This document shows, in pieces, positions 36,230 through 47,619 of a DNA stretch of 64,000 nucleotides (position 1 is the stretch's first letter; every line of letters begins with the position of its first letter). Position numbers and translations under genes: made by a program. The notes beneath the pieces are model-generated. The model worked only from the letters and a program-made list of their open reading frames with translations, had not been told where the DNA came from and ran no database searches. The DNA is taken from contig JAZAYU010000005.1 in the NCBI GenBank assembly GCA_038501625.1, positions 372,001 to 436,000 of the forward strand. The letters are read 5' to 3'. The DNA is from Corbicula japonica. Lineage: Eukaryota; Mollusca; Bivalvia; Venerida; Cyrenidae.

Positions 36230-36440
36230 TTATTAGCATTGAACAAAGCATGCAACGACTGGCATTCTCTGTTGCTTTTTTTAGAAAATACGCAAGAGAA
36301 AGAACCAATCGGATGTAGGGATTGTGGGAAACTCTAGTAGATGGAGTAATTCGTCTCCTCTCGTTATCCAATCAAATCATTGAAACAGTTGACGCGGATT
36401 TCCGGAAGTAATTCATTTTCCACTGCACTTTGGACTAAAA
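36230..36440. promoter_or_regulatory. Bidirectional promoter between TK2 and DHRS4
   Basis: The two start codons are 211 bp apart on opposite strands, so the promoters and 5' UTRs must share this segment. It contains two CCAAT boxes in the same orientation (AACCAATCGG about 36305, ATCCAATCAA about 36368), a GATTGTGGGAAACTC stretch (about 36319) and no TATA box at a useful distance. Shared regulation is an inference from spacing. Confidence 0.7.
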
Positions 36441-39400
36441 ATGCAATCAAAATTTTTACGGTTTACAAGATTGTCAACAGCGTTCACGAACGCGTTCAGG
36501 ATGTCATCAACCTCTGGAAGCAATGGAAAGTTGGCAGGAAAAGTTGCAATAGTAACTGCATCAACTGAAGGGTCAGAAAAAATGTTTAATTCGTACTCAA
36601 CATATCTCGCACCACAGTACCATACCTGGTACAATTTTATTAGTGTTAACAACTTTTATTTGCAAAAAGACGAAGAAAAATAAATTTCTCGGCAATTTAG
36701 TAGGAGGGATTTATGATTTAAAGATACCAGTCTTCAGGGCTCCAAGTCAGAATGGTTGTATTTTCTCTATATAATGGTCTTTAAAGACAGGTTTGTCTGT
36801 ATTATTCATCTATGCTTATTTATTTGTGACACATTGAAGTAAAGTACATTTGTTAGTTGTTTTTTTTTAATTGCATTTTGTTGCCTTTCAGAATTGGGTT
36901 GGCTATTGCAAGGAGGCTTGGACAAGATGGAGCTAAGGTTATGGTTAGCAGCAGAAAGAAAGACAATGTTGATCGTACTGTGGCAGACTTGAAGGCAGAG
37001 AATCTAGAGGTGTCAGGCATTGTTTGCCATGTGGGAAAGGCTGAGGACAGGTCAAACCTTATACAGCAGGTACATTTCATCATGTGCTGACAACCGCCTG
37101 TAAATAAAAACAACCTATGGATAAAGACCACATTTTATTTATCTCACAAATTTTAACCCTTACTACATCAATACACCATTTATCACATTGGTGGTGAGTG
37201 TTGATCCAGATCAGCTGGCACACTATGCTGTCTGATAAGGATCTGCACTGTTTGTTTTTCAATTTGTGAGGTTATTTCTTAGGTTAGTGTAGATCCTGAT
37301 CAGAGGCACAGATATGCCACATGATCTCAGTGTTTTTTTTTCACTTTTGGGGGAAGGGGGTTGCAACCCTTTGGGGGGGGGGGGGGGGAATGCGCAGCGA
37401 ACAAAGGAAAGGGGGAATATTTGAAAGATACTTGCAGCTGTCAAACACAACAAAACAAAGTATTCACTGATTGTTCGCCGTTTGCTTTGATAACAATGTA
37501 GTACAACCAAGTAAATCTTTCCTCATACTTCCCAGAGTTGAATTTTCTTGCATCAGAAAAAAATTCAAATTTATCATCTTCACTATCATTTTCACTATCA
37601 TGCTATTACACATTAGCGGAACAAATCGAACAGCCTGCCTTCAAAACCACTTTTAGGTACCCCTGGGTGGTTTTTGAAGAGGTTTTAACTGCATTGTGAA
37701 AACAGTCATTAGCTCAGAGGATAGTTTTATGGAAGTACCACTTTTAAATCTATGCAGAATTTGTCTTTTTGATTAATACTTGCAGCAGCCTCAAAATATG
37801 GCAGTATGATCAAGGAACAATGATGGGATCACTCATTGATTATTACTTAATGCAATATGAGAAAAAAGTTGTGAAAATTATTCAGTATGGCAGTGTGATG
37901 GCTGATCTGGATCTTCACTCTGGATAACAACCTAGTCTCAATAATTCGACTGCAAGCACAGACCCATTATCATACGGACGTTTTCGTTGTCTGTACTTTA
38001 CGTCTCAAGCAGTTACGATCAAAACTGTGGTGGAAATCGACCCGATTTAAATTCTTTTTTTTTCACTTCCACATGAAAATTTCAACACTGGTATGTCAAA
38101 TATCGTTATAAAACATAAATAATGATAAAAGTAACAATAAAATGAACGAATAATCCACAAAATAACTTGTTAAACCTACCACAGCATATGCCGTTTACAC
38201 GGTGAAAATTATCGATAAACGCGAGTCAGATAAACTTTATGCAGTGTAATCGACATGGGTGGAGGTTTAAAACAATTTTGCATAAAAAACGAAAACGTTA
38301 CTTATAAAGGATTACATATATTGAATCTACTTGAATGTGGCTTCTCAGGTATGTATTTTTTTAAAATCAATATAGTTTAAGATGCTTTATGAAGCCGGCA
38401 AAAGATTGAAAAGTTGCGATTCATTTTCCGATCGGCGGCATATAGAAATAGAAGGAAAATTTTCTGCATTGATTTGAATAGTAACTGGGTTGTACGCGAA
38501 GGGCAAATATCGCATATATAGAAAAGCCCTTGTTGCGTACAAATAGTTGTGCTAGATAACAACCATATCCCATGGAGTTAATGGTTTATCAGATTCAGAA
38601 AATTCAGTGTTCTATCGGTGTTCCTATGAAACATTTTATTTTAAATATTTTAAATGAAACACTTTTTTATTCCTTATGTATAAAGCTTGATTTAATCAAT
38701 ATTTTATTGTATATTTACAGACTGTGTCCCAGTTTGGAGGAATCGATATATTGGTGTCAAATGCTGCAGCTAACCCCACATTTGGTCCTATACTAGATGT
38801 AAGTAATAATATGCCATCCAGGCAGCGGCAGATCCAGAGGTGGTTCAATGGGGTTCCTTGAACCACCTTTTTGGAAAGCAGTATTTGATTTTGATGGAGA
38901 TTATGGCCAGAAAGTTTAAAATTATCATGTAACTACCATAAGACTGCCCAAACGAAACCTCTTTCTGGAAATCTCCAACGCTGCGAGACATTGTTTGCTG
39001 ACAATATTATAATTATGTCAAGGATAACTTTCTTCAGTGATTTCTTACATACGTAATGAATCTTAAAGTGAACAGTGTAGATCCTGATCAGATCGCACAA
39101 ATGTGCAAGCTGATCTGGATTTGCACTATTTTCCTACACAATAAAAGTGTATTTATGGAATAAAGGGCTATGTGATATCTCTTAAAGCTTCAGATGAAAT
39201 ATAAACATTTGTAGGTTTTCAGATGTGTTAAGAATTATTTTTAAGCACATTTCATGTTTTTTAAATGTATGCATGCATTTTATCAATATAACAAATTGCA
39301 AATTTTACTTCTTTTTTTGTAGACTTCAGAGGGCGCTTGGGATAAAGTAAGTACACTATGACCTAGGGTCTGTTTTGTTTTTCCCATTTTTTTTTTATTT

Positions 39401-42400
39401 CTGTAGATGGAAAAGCTACAAATGTAGCAAAAATAAAATTATGTTTTAAAAAAGATCACTTGTAAATATTATCCCCCCACATCCTTTCTCTTTAGAATGA
39501 ATTTCAACACGAATGTTGTTCTGCTTCCGATTTGGTACACTTGCACTTAATCATTAAGTTAATGTCACAGGATGTGCTGCCAAATGGGTCCTGAATTTGG
39601 CACGCTTGACTAATATACTGTGGTATGGGCATATCTGGTGGGGGTTCAGTGGGGTTGCTCAAACCCCCCTTTTTGGGCAGCAACATTTAATTGTCATGGG
39701 AATTTCGGCTAGTAAGTTGGAAATATCCGTGTGACTGCCCTAAAATTATCACAAGTGGATCCTGTCTGGAAATCTTGCACATTTCACTCTTGGAGAAACT
39801 CAAACCATTTAACATCTGTCTTTACAAGAATAATACAAATGCATGTATTTTCCTCTGCTAAAATGTTATTTTTGCCATCTGCATAAAATTTTGTCATTGA
39901 AATCGAATGATTCCGTAGTATCAAGATATCTTTCTTATCTGCTCCCCAAAATGTGACGTGATTGTTTGTACCCTTACATGATATGTTTTTAATAAAGTGT
40001 TTACTGCTCTGTTACAGTTTTCAGCTTTCACACGTGTACTTGTACTATAGCAGGCCAAGAAAAATTCCCTTAAGCTCTTAACAAAGAATTTAGTGTTTTA
40101 CTAGCCCAGCCATTTTTTTTGCAACAAGGGCTTCTCTATAAATACAATGGACAGACATGGGAAAAAAGAGACCAATGTTTTACTTGTTAAATTATTTTCA
40201 CATTTACATTTTCCAGATATTTGTAATTGATGAATAAATTTGCACAAACATGATAAAATATAATTCCATATTTTATTAACATTATGGATTATTCAAACCA
40301 TCATCAGGGAATAATATATAAACAACGAAATTGCCTTGCTGGTGCGTGTGTTAATGCCACCTTAATGTTGCCAAAAATAGCAGAATATATTTATGTAGAT
40401 TTATAAACTATATGTTACTTTTTTCAGATATTTGAAACAAATGTGAAGGCAGCATTTTTCCTGTGTAAGGAGGTGGTACCACATATGGAGAAGAGAGGGT
40501 ATGTAACCATGAATATATCTAGAGTGCATACACTGTGTTTATATTGGTACTGAGACTGCTTTAGAAATATGTTTGCTGATGTCAGAAGTCTTCACTCTCT
40601 ACTCCATATAATCATACAGGTTTTATACCATGTGCGACCAGTGTAGATCCAGATCAGCCAGCACTCTTGCCATCTGTTCTGGATCAACACTAGTAACCTG
40701 TTTGTCAAGCAAAATAGTCCAATGAATCTAAAAGTAAACAGTATAGAACCTGATCCAACAGCACAGATATGTTAACTAATCTCGATCTACTCTCTTCACC
40801 CTTAAACAGCTATATCCCATGAATAACAAGTTTTGAAGAGACGTAGCATCTGGATTTAATTTACTTTATATTATTGGGTTAAATTAAATATGTAGTTTTA
40901 TTTACTAATTTAGCTAAGTCAATAAAATGATTCTTTGAATGGTTAAACACTTATTATCAAAGTTTTAGTATGATTCCCTTTGTTATAAAAATATTTCTTA
41001 AAATTCTATTTGACTGTCAATATAATTTACAATCTTATTTTCCACTTGCCCAGAGCTTTCATAAAAATGAGAGAGTTTTACTTACAATGTTGAAGATTAA
41101 AATTTTTAAATATGAAACAAAGAAGGAAAGGAGTAGGTTCACAAAGGCCTAATATTGGCCTAAAATATGTAAAATTTTAAATTTTGTTACATATCTTAAA
41201 TTTTAATGCCATTTGATACATAAATAGTTATACTTTTTATATCTTGAAATTTTATGATGATTTCTGCTAAAGGAGTTTGATAAGGGGCCATTAAAATTGC
41301 TAAAATTGAGAAAAAGGTGCAAAAATTCATATTTTTGTCCATTTTCACAGCAGATTTTAGAGGTTTTTGATATGGGCACACTTATCGACCAAAATCAAAT
41401 TTTGACCATGAATTCAGCATACAGTTATACAAAGAAAATTCTTTAATTTAGTTTGGTCAAGGCCTGTGCCCACTATAAAAAACACCAAAATATGACGAAA
41501 ATTTAACAAAAAATTGCTTTTTGGCAAACATTTTCAAATTTCAGACACATTTGACATACTTAATTTTTTATTTTGGTTCATGGGTTCGTCTTAAATTTTT
41601 ATCTTTTCTAGAAAACAACCATTATATATTATAAAAAGCATACTTTCAGTGATGTCAATGCAATTTGAAAATTTGAGATAATGTTAGGCCAATTTTGAGC
41701 CTTTGTGGATCTACCCCTTTGTCCAAAAAATGTGCAAGATGGACCAGAAATAACATGAACAGTTCATAATATACTCTGTTCACCATTTCCACCATAGATA
41801 CACCTTTATTGCATGGGTGAACAATTTAGATCCAGATCAGCTGGCACATCCGTGCCATCTGATCAGAATCTAAACTGTTCGCACTTTGATTCATTAGGTT
41901 ATTTCTGACCAAAATGCGACCAGTGCAGATCCTGATCAGACGGCACGGATGTGCTGGCTGATCTGGATCTACACTTGTTTCACATGCGTAATAATGCGTA
42001 AATATGTGGAAAGGGTTAATTTGAGAATTACTTTCTGATAGTAAAGTTTAATCTGAATTATATTTCAGCGGAGGATCTGTGATATTTGTTTCATCGTTTG
42101 CTGGATACACTCCTATGGAGGTAACTCCCCAGTCTTTTATGAAAGAAGTCATACTCGTCTACTTAGATTTTTATTTCACCTTTGAAAGCTGGTAGACACA
42201 TAGGGATCATATTGTCTGGCAGCATCAGTGGCATTGTCCGGTAGTTCCCCAACTTCAACTCATAACTCCATATGTGTACCTTTATTGCATGGGCAAACAG
42301 TGTAGATCCTGATCAGCCTGTGCTGTCTGATCAGGATCTTCACTGTTCTCTTTTAGATTCATTATGTTATTTCTGACCAAGATGAGACCATTGTAGATCC

Positions 42401-45400
42401 AGATCAGATGGCAAAGCTTGTCTGGATCTACACTGATTGCACATGTGTTTAAAAGCTTATATATGGAGTAAGGGGTCAACATAAAACTTAATGTTGCCTA
42501 TAACATTGAAAGTAGTTGTCCTATATGCTTAATAATTAGAATATATCATCTGCATGAACATAGCCATAGGTGAAAGGAAGGATATCTCCTCTTTCACTTT
42601 CTTTTAGTTATGCCTCTTTCAAAAGAAACTATAGGTGACACTTGTTGTGTGGAACACACATTTCTAGTTTAATTATAGAATTAAGTCACAAGTAAACAGC
42701 TTTGAACAGTGTAGATCCAAATCAGATGGTACATCTGTGCCATTTACAATGTTTACTTCTTGGTAAGAAATAACATAATCAATTTAAAAGCTAACAGTGC
42801 TGATCCTATACTATGAATGTCTAAAATGTAGCCACATATTTATGAAAATTTACATTATGTATCATAAAAATATCTTGGTTAACAGAACTTTTCACCATAT
42901 ATTTTTCATATTTAAATAATTCCATGAAACTTCATGTATAAAGTAATGAATAAAAAGTCAGTACTATATTATTATTTCAGTTTTTAGGTCCTTACTCGGT
43001 CAGTAAAACTGCACTGATTGGTTTGACAAAAGCCCTGGTACCTCAGTTATCAACAATGAACATCCGAGTGAACTGTGTAGCCCCTGGTGTCATCAAGACC
43101 AAGTTTAGCGAACAGGTAACTCTATAACATTATTACCTGCTAATTGCAAAGTACTTAAAATATTAACTACTATTGCTTGGGTGAAAGTTTTCAGGCTTTT
43201 TCCTGAAATAAGGGTTTCTGTGTGCTCAAAAATGGTTGATTTTCTTTATTTTCCCTACTATATTTGTCAGGATTTCAGTGTTTTTTTTTATAGAAAATTC
43301 TGACTTTCACACATGTTAACAAGTTACACCATTAATATACCTTTATTGGGTTTCAGTGAACAGTGTAGATCCAGATCAGCTGGCAAATCCCTACTGTCTG
43401 ATGTGGATCTACACTGTTCACTGTTAGATTCACTACTTTATTTCTGACATGATGCAACCAGTACAGATCCAGATCAGATGGCACAGATGTACTGGCTGAT
43501 CATGATCCAAATTGTTTGCCCACATGATTAAGGCTATCTTTGGAGTTCTTAATTAGGTCACATCAAATTTCAATTACAAAAGTTAACTTGATCCAAAGAC
43601 CAGATTTAAGAAAGAAGTTTTGTATAAATTGCAGCAAACAGTTTATAGGGTGATTGAGACTGAGTTGTATTGTATTTTGAGTGTGTTTTATAGTACACAA
43701 TATTATTGTAACCATGGAAGACATCACATGGTGTTCTATTTTTAGCTTTGGAAAAACCCAGCTGTAAAAGACTTGGTAATGCAGATGATCCCAATGAAGA
43801 GGTGAGTGCAAGAAATTATACATGTTCTAAACACATTTTAACGTTACTTTGGTATCATAATATGTCGCTGTGGTTTAATTTTTGCATATTTGAAGGGAGA
43901 GTTTGCAAAATCAAAAACTATCCAAATCAAACCTTTGAATATGTAGTCTTACAAAAATAATATATATGGGCTGTTTCAAAAAAAATGGCTGGAAAAGTGA
44001 AAAAATAGTGAAAAATTAAAGTTTCGTTCAAATTCGAAACTTGTTATTCTGAATTTTTTGCTTATTGAAACTGAGTACAAAACTGAAAGATTTTTGAAAT
44101 CGGTCAACTGGTTGCTGAGATATTGTCATTTGAAAAATGGCAAGTGAAGTGAAAAAAATGTAAAGAATTTAAGTTCTTTAAAAGTCCAAACCGGTTGGTC
44201 CATATGTTTGTACAGTCTTTTCAGTGATCAAAATCAATCAAGTTATACCCATATGTGGCAGAATAAAAATTTTATGGAGATTTATTGACCTATATTAAAA
44301 AAAATCAAAGAATTTTAGTTTATGTGCTTAAAATACAAGTATTACTGTTTCTTATTATTTAAATGTGTATTTCTGTTAAAATACATGTTGAAGCATCAGA
44401 TATAAGTGCTTTAGAACTTGTGGTATCGCATAAAGATAAAAAATTCATATTGTTAAAAAAGTGTGTCACACTCCTGACAACCATATAAGTGCAGTGTACT
44501 CAAAAATGTTTCACTAAGGCCATTCCTGTTTGTCACATTTTAACAAAACATGACATAGACTTCTAGGAAAAAACATGCTCTTGTTTTCATGTAAAGGATA
44601 TGTTGACAGAATATTGCAATATGTGCATAATGTCACACTCCTGACAAATTTAGCTGACATTCCCTGAAGGGAGCTGCAGACAAATATTATTTCAATAGAG
44701 GTGATAATATTATAATTATTGCATCTAGAAACATGACACTTCATGATACACAAAACATTTCTTATGTACTATTAATCTTAAAAGTCCTATTAATTTATAA
44801 AGCAAAGAGGTATTGATTTTCTTGAGGTATTTTCTAATCTACCACGCTTGACTTAATAGCATATATTTTGATTACTTAAAGTATAATATGCTTAATTTAA
44901 TCATTATTTGATGCCTAATGAATGCACCTTTAACTAAAACAACACTAAAACTTGTCTTTACTCAAGCTTTCTGTAAAATAATTGTCTGAACAAATGTGAT
45001 TTTGAAAAGTGTCACACTTTTTTGTCACACTCCTGACATTTTTTGCCCTTTATTTTAGAATATTTTTTTAACGGATGGTGCTATTTTGATGAAACTTTAC
45101 AAATCTTTAAAGGGCATGATGAGACTCCTCTGCAAAGTAGGAAAATGGAAGTAACTGTTTGATGTACATTTTTATACCAGGAAAACCAAAACCAGCCATT
45201 TTTGTTGAAACAGCCCATATGGGCATATTTTTGCCAGCGCGAGTGTCATTATTTTATGTCTTTTGCCCAAAATTTGATCACAGTGAAATTAAATAATACT
45301 TAACTTTTTTGCTTTGCACATGGATTTGGTATGGGGCAGGACTAGTTTATGATGATTGGAAATCAAGGAAATTGTTCAGAAACCCAGAAAAAATGTTAGA

Positions 45401-45933
45401 AAACATGGGAAAATGTTTACCATCCTGAAAAATGTTTAGAAACCCAGGCAACTGTTTAAAAGCAGAGAATAGCCTGGAATGTTTTTATATCTCAGGCTTT
45501 GTAAATGACTTTTGATCAGCTAACAAAGGAATGGTCAGAGATCTATACTGTATTTATAACTTAACTTTGCTGTAGTATAATTTAATTTTTACTGGCAATG
45601 TAAATGTGCACAGTTACTGCCATTGGTTATTCTATGTAGTCACAAAGTTTTCAGATATTCAGACATTGTGGAATTACCTTTATTCATGCAACTGCCTAAG
45701 AACAATACATGTAATTGAAAATTAAAACCACATTCAGTTAAATCTACACCATTGTTACAGCACATAACACAAAACTATGGCTTGAGATTTATTCCTCGTC
45801 TGTAATATATACTTGCAGGATTGGTGAACCACCAGAAGTAGCGGGTCTTGTGTCTTTCCTGAGCTCAGATGATGCTTCCTACATCACAGGGGAGACAACT
45901 CTAGTCACCGGAGGTATTCCAGGACGACTGTGA
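36441..45933 (+). CDS. DHRS4: DHRS4-type short-chain dehydrogenase/reductase, complete, 9 exons
   Basis: DHRS4 is an NADPH-dependent carbonyl/retinal reductase of the SDR family, peroxisomal or mitochondrial in animals. Exons: 36441-36571, 36892-37069, 38721-38798, 39323-39346, 40428-40498, 42069-42120, 42981-43115, 43746-43801, 45819-45933. All join in frame to 279 residues (human about 278). Motifs: cofactor loop VTASTEGIG (38-46), [17 protein letters not shown] (117-122), active-site Ser170 (IFVSSFAGY) and Y183-x3-K187 ([10 protein letters not shown]), 13 residues after the serine. The C terminus is GGIPGRL. Human DHRS4 ends SRL, a peroxisomal signal; GRL is not a canonical PTS1. The N terminus ([20 protein letters not shown]) looks like a mitochondrial presequence. 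Exon 1 has a weak donor (GTCAGA). Exon 4 is only 24 nt. The 3' UTR probably ends near AATAAA at 47180. Confidence 0.94.
37156..37340. repeat. Diverged TTAA-type MITE next to a G-run
   Basis: TTAACCCTTACTACATCAAT starts a degraded family copy in DHRS4 intron 2. It is followed by CAGTG-T9 and GGGGGAAGGGGG, similar to the hAT-like end at 33690, and then a run of 16 G at 37373-37388. Confidence 0.55.
37933..38554. mobile_element. 622-bp insertion with a 10-bp target duplication, unknown class
   Basis: GATAACAACC occurs at 37923-37932 and again at 38555-38564. The flanks together continue a TTAA-type MITE copy (GATCTGGATCTTCACTC ... ATATCCCATGGAG). The insert has no clear inverted ends and no poly(A). 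It is less repetitive than other elements here. A 10-bp duplication without terminal repeats would fit a retroposed sequence, but no tRNA-like or LINE-like part was recognised. Confidence 0.55.
38820..38945. repeat. Interspersed repeat, copy 1 of 3
   Basis: GGTTCAATGGGGTTCCTTGAACCACCTTTTT followed by GCAG-ATTT-ATTTTGATGG and TGACTGCC-like words recurs at about 39630-39775 and 53930-54075. The family has no recognised ends. Confidence 0.55.
39065..39170. repeat. Half copy of the TTAA-type MITE
   Basis: One hairpin, GTGTAGATCCTGATCAGATC ... GATCTGGATTTGCACT, in DHRS4 intron 3. Confidence 0.55.
39630..39780. repeat. Interspersed repeat, copy 2 of 3
   Basis: Same family as 38820-38945: GGGGGTTCAGTGGGGTTGCT, GGGCAGCAACATTTAATTG, then a TCTGGAAATCT end. 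DHRS4 intron 4. Confidence 0.55.
40588..40830. repeat. Diverged TTAA-type MITE
   Basis: Both hairpins are recognisable (CCAGTGTAGATCCAGATCAG ...; AACAGTATAGAACCTGATCC ...) in DHRS4 intron 5. Confidence 0.6.
41130..41722. mobile_element. Inverted-repeat element of about 590 bp in DHRS4 intron 5
   Basis: AGTAGGTTCACAAAGGCCTA at the left is mirrored by GAGCCTTTGTGGATCTACCC at the right, and inner arms share ATTGGCCTAA. No target duplication could be fixed and no transposase is seen. Confidence 0.55.
41785..42019. mobile_element. TTAA-type (piggyBac-like) palindromic MITE
   Basis: CACCATTTCCACCATAGATA at the left and GTGGAAAGGGTTAA at the right bound two well-kept hairpins with GGCACATCCGTGCC and GGCACGGATGTGC centres. 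The left TTAA is lost. It ends about 50 bp before DHRS4 exon 6. Confidence 0.8.
42256..42479. repeat. TTAA-type MITE, diverged
   Basis: Family hairpins in DHRS4 intron 6 (GGGCAAACAGTGTAGATCC ...; CCATTGTAGATCCAGATCAG ...). A further fragment lies at about 42700-42810. Confidence 0.65.
43325..43540. repeat. TTAA-type MITE, diverged
   Basis: CAGTGAACAGTGTAGATCC ... and CCAGTACAGATCCAGATCAG ... hairpins in DHRS4 intron 7. Confidence 0.65.
43968..45216. mobile_element. 1.25-kb inverted-repeat element in DHRS4 intron 8
   Basis: GGGCTGTTTCAAAAAAAATG at the left is mirrored by CATTTTTGTTGAAACAGCCC at the right; the match extends through GGCTGG to about 25 bp. ATAT stands on both sides and may be the duplication. 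Inside, TGTCACACTCCTGACA occurs three times (about 44462, 44632, 45022). No transposase frame. Confidence 0.7.
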
Positions 45934-47600
45934 TATCGTAAACATTAGCTTAAAGAATTATTGACAGTCGGGATATGTGCCATGTGGTGACAAAATCAGA
46001 CTAAGTCATGATATGCTGTTTCTGAATAATAGGCACTCCGTTTTAAATTTGATAGAAGTTTAGAAGATAGTGATAGCTTATATGTTTTCATTAATACAAC
46101 TATAATAATCAGTAACTAAAAACCTGCAAATTATAGTATCATGTCATCAAAATTTACCAAACCATGACAAAAATCACTGATTTGTTATTGGTTTGCAGTC
46201 AGCAATAATTGAAATAAAATTGTAGCTGGTACATTTCTCCATGCATGCAGGTTTTTTGCTTATGTGACTGGTGTAGATCCAGATCAGCTGGCACATTCAT
46301 GCCTGCATTTTTGTTTCCACACAACATCTGAAGCATAAATCTATTTTTGTTGTGGTACTGGCGTATTATGTCAAGCATGTCTCAGGAATTTTGACTTTTC
46401 CAATTACTGTTGTTTGAATCCCACATTTTCTTTCTAATCAATCTACCTGAGCCAGGTACTTTGACTTAAAACCGGTACTGACTCAATTGCGACAACCTTA
46501 CAGGATCATATAGGATATAAATCTAAAGCAAACAGTGAAGATCCTGATCATTGGGCATGGATGTGCCAGCTGATCCGGATCTACACTGTTTTCCCAAGGA
46601 TGACAGTCATATTTCATGGAATAGGGGTGCTCATAGTTAGTGAACGTTACATTTTTCATTAAAAACAGGACAATCTGCTGTTTTATTTTAAGAATGATAT
46701 TTGCCCGTTCAGTACTTGTACCATTTTGCAGCATTACGGCATAGTATTCATTAATGGAATAGAAATATGATATATGCTCACTAACAAAGATGACCCAGTT
46801 AATTACTTTCTGTCATGTCTCTTTTATCTTGAACATATTATATTTCCAATTGGTTGTTTTTTTCATAATCATTATAATTTTTTAAATGTTTTGGAGGTGT
46901 TTTGGATATTGTTATGTAATAACAGGTTAAAACTGGGTAGTGATACAAATTAAAGAAATGAACTTGTGATTTTGAATATTTTTTTTCTGTGAAAGCTATG
47001 CAGCATTTGTTTTAGAAGTTATTCATGATTGCTGGTCTTGGTGTGTTTTGTATTGTTGTTTTGATGTCAACTTTGAGGAATTATATTTCTCCAATTTAAG
47101 TTCTGTACACAAAAAGTGTTATATGTTTGAAAGTCTGTGATGTTTCTTTGCAAATTTTTTATTTTCTGCTAATATTCAGAATAAAATAAATAAAAACAAA
47201 GTATGATTTATTGCTGATATATCTTTTGTAAACCTTATTTATTGTGTTGTTTACCTAAATATATGTGTAAAAGTAAAAGTTACAGAAATACCCTTCAGAA
47301 ATTTCAATGGAATTCACAGTTCACAAATGAGTAGAGCCAACCAAAAATCGGACAATGAGTTGTCTTGTTTTGTCAGCAAGTCTCTCATCCCTACCCCGCA
47401 ATTCCCCCCTCCTGAAAGACCTCATTATTATCCTTGCTAACTGTTCCCCCACCCAACTCCAGATGATGATGGGCAGGGTCCAACCCAAAGCATTATCCTG
47501 GATAAGTTCTTGTCTGAGACGAACACTAAATTAGTGATGTTTGTTTATGGATTGGGATTGTTTCTAAACACAATAAATATGTATGCGTGATGTTGTTTGA
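45934..47600. other. DHRS4 3' UTR and downstream sequence
   Basis: AT-rich DNA after the DHRS4 stop includes fragments of the TTAA-type MITE at about 46255-46310 and 46525-46630. Overlapping AATAAA signals at 47180-47193 are the likely polyadenylation site. Nothing further is recognised up to the minisatellite. Confidence 0.5.
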
Positions 47601-47619
47601 TGCTAAGCAGCGTTGTACG

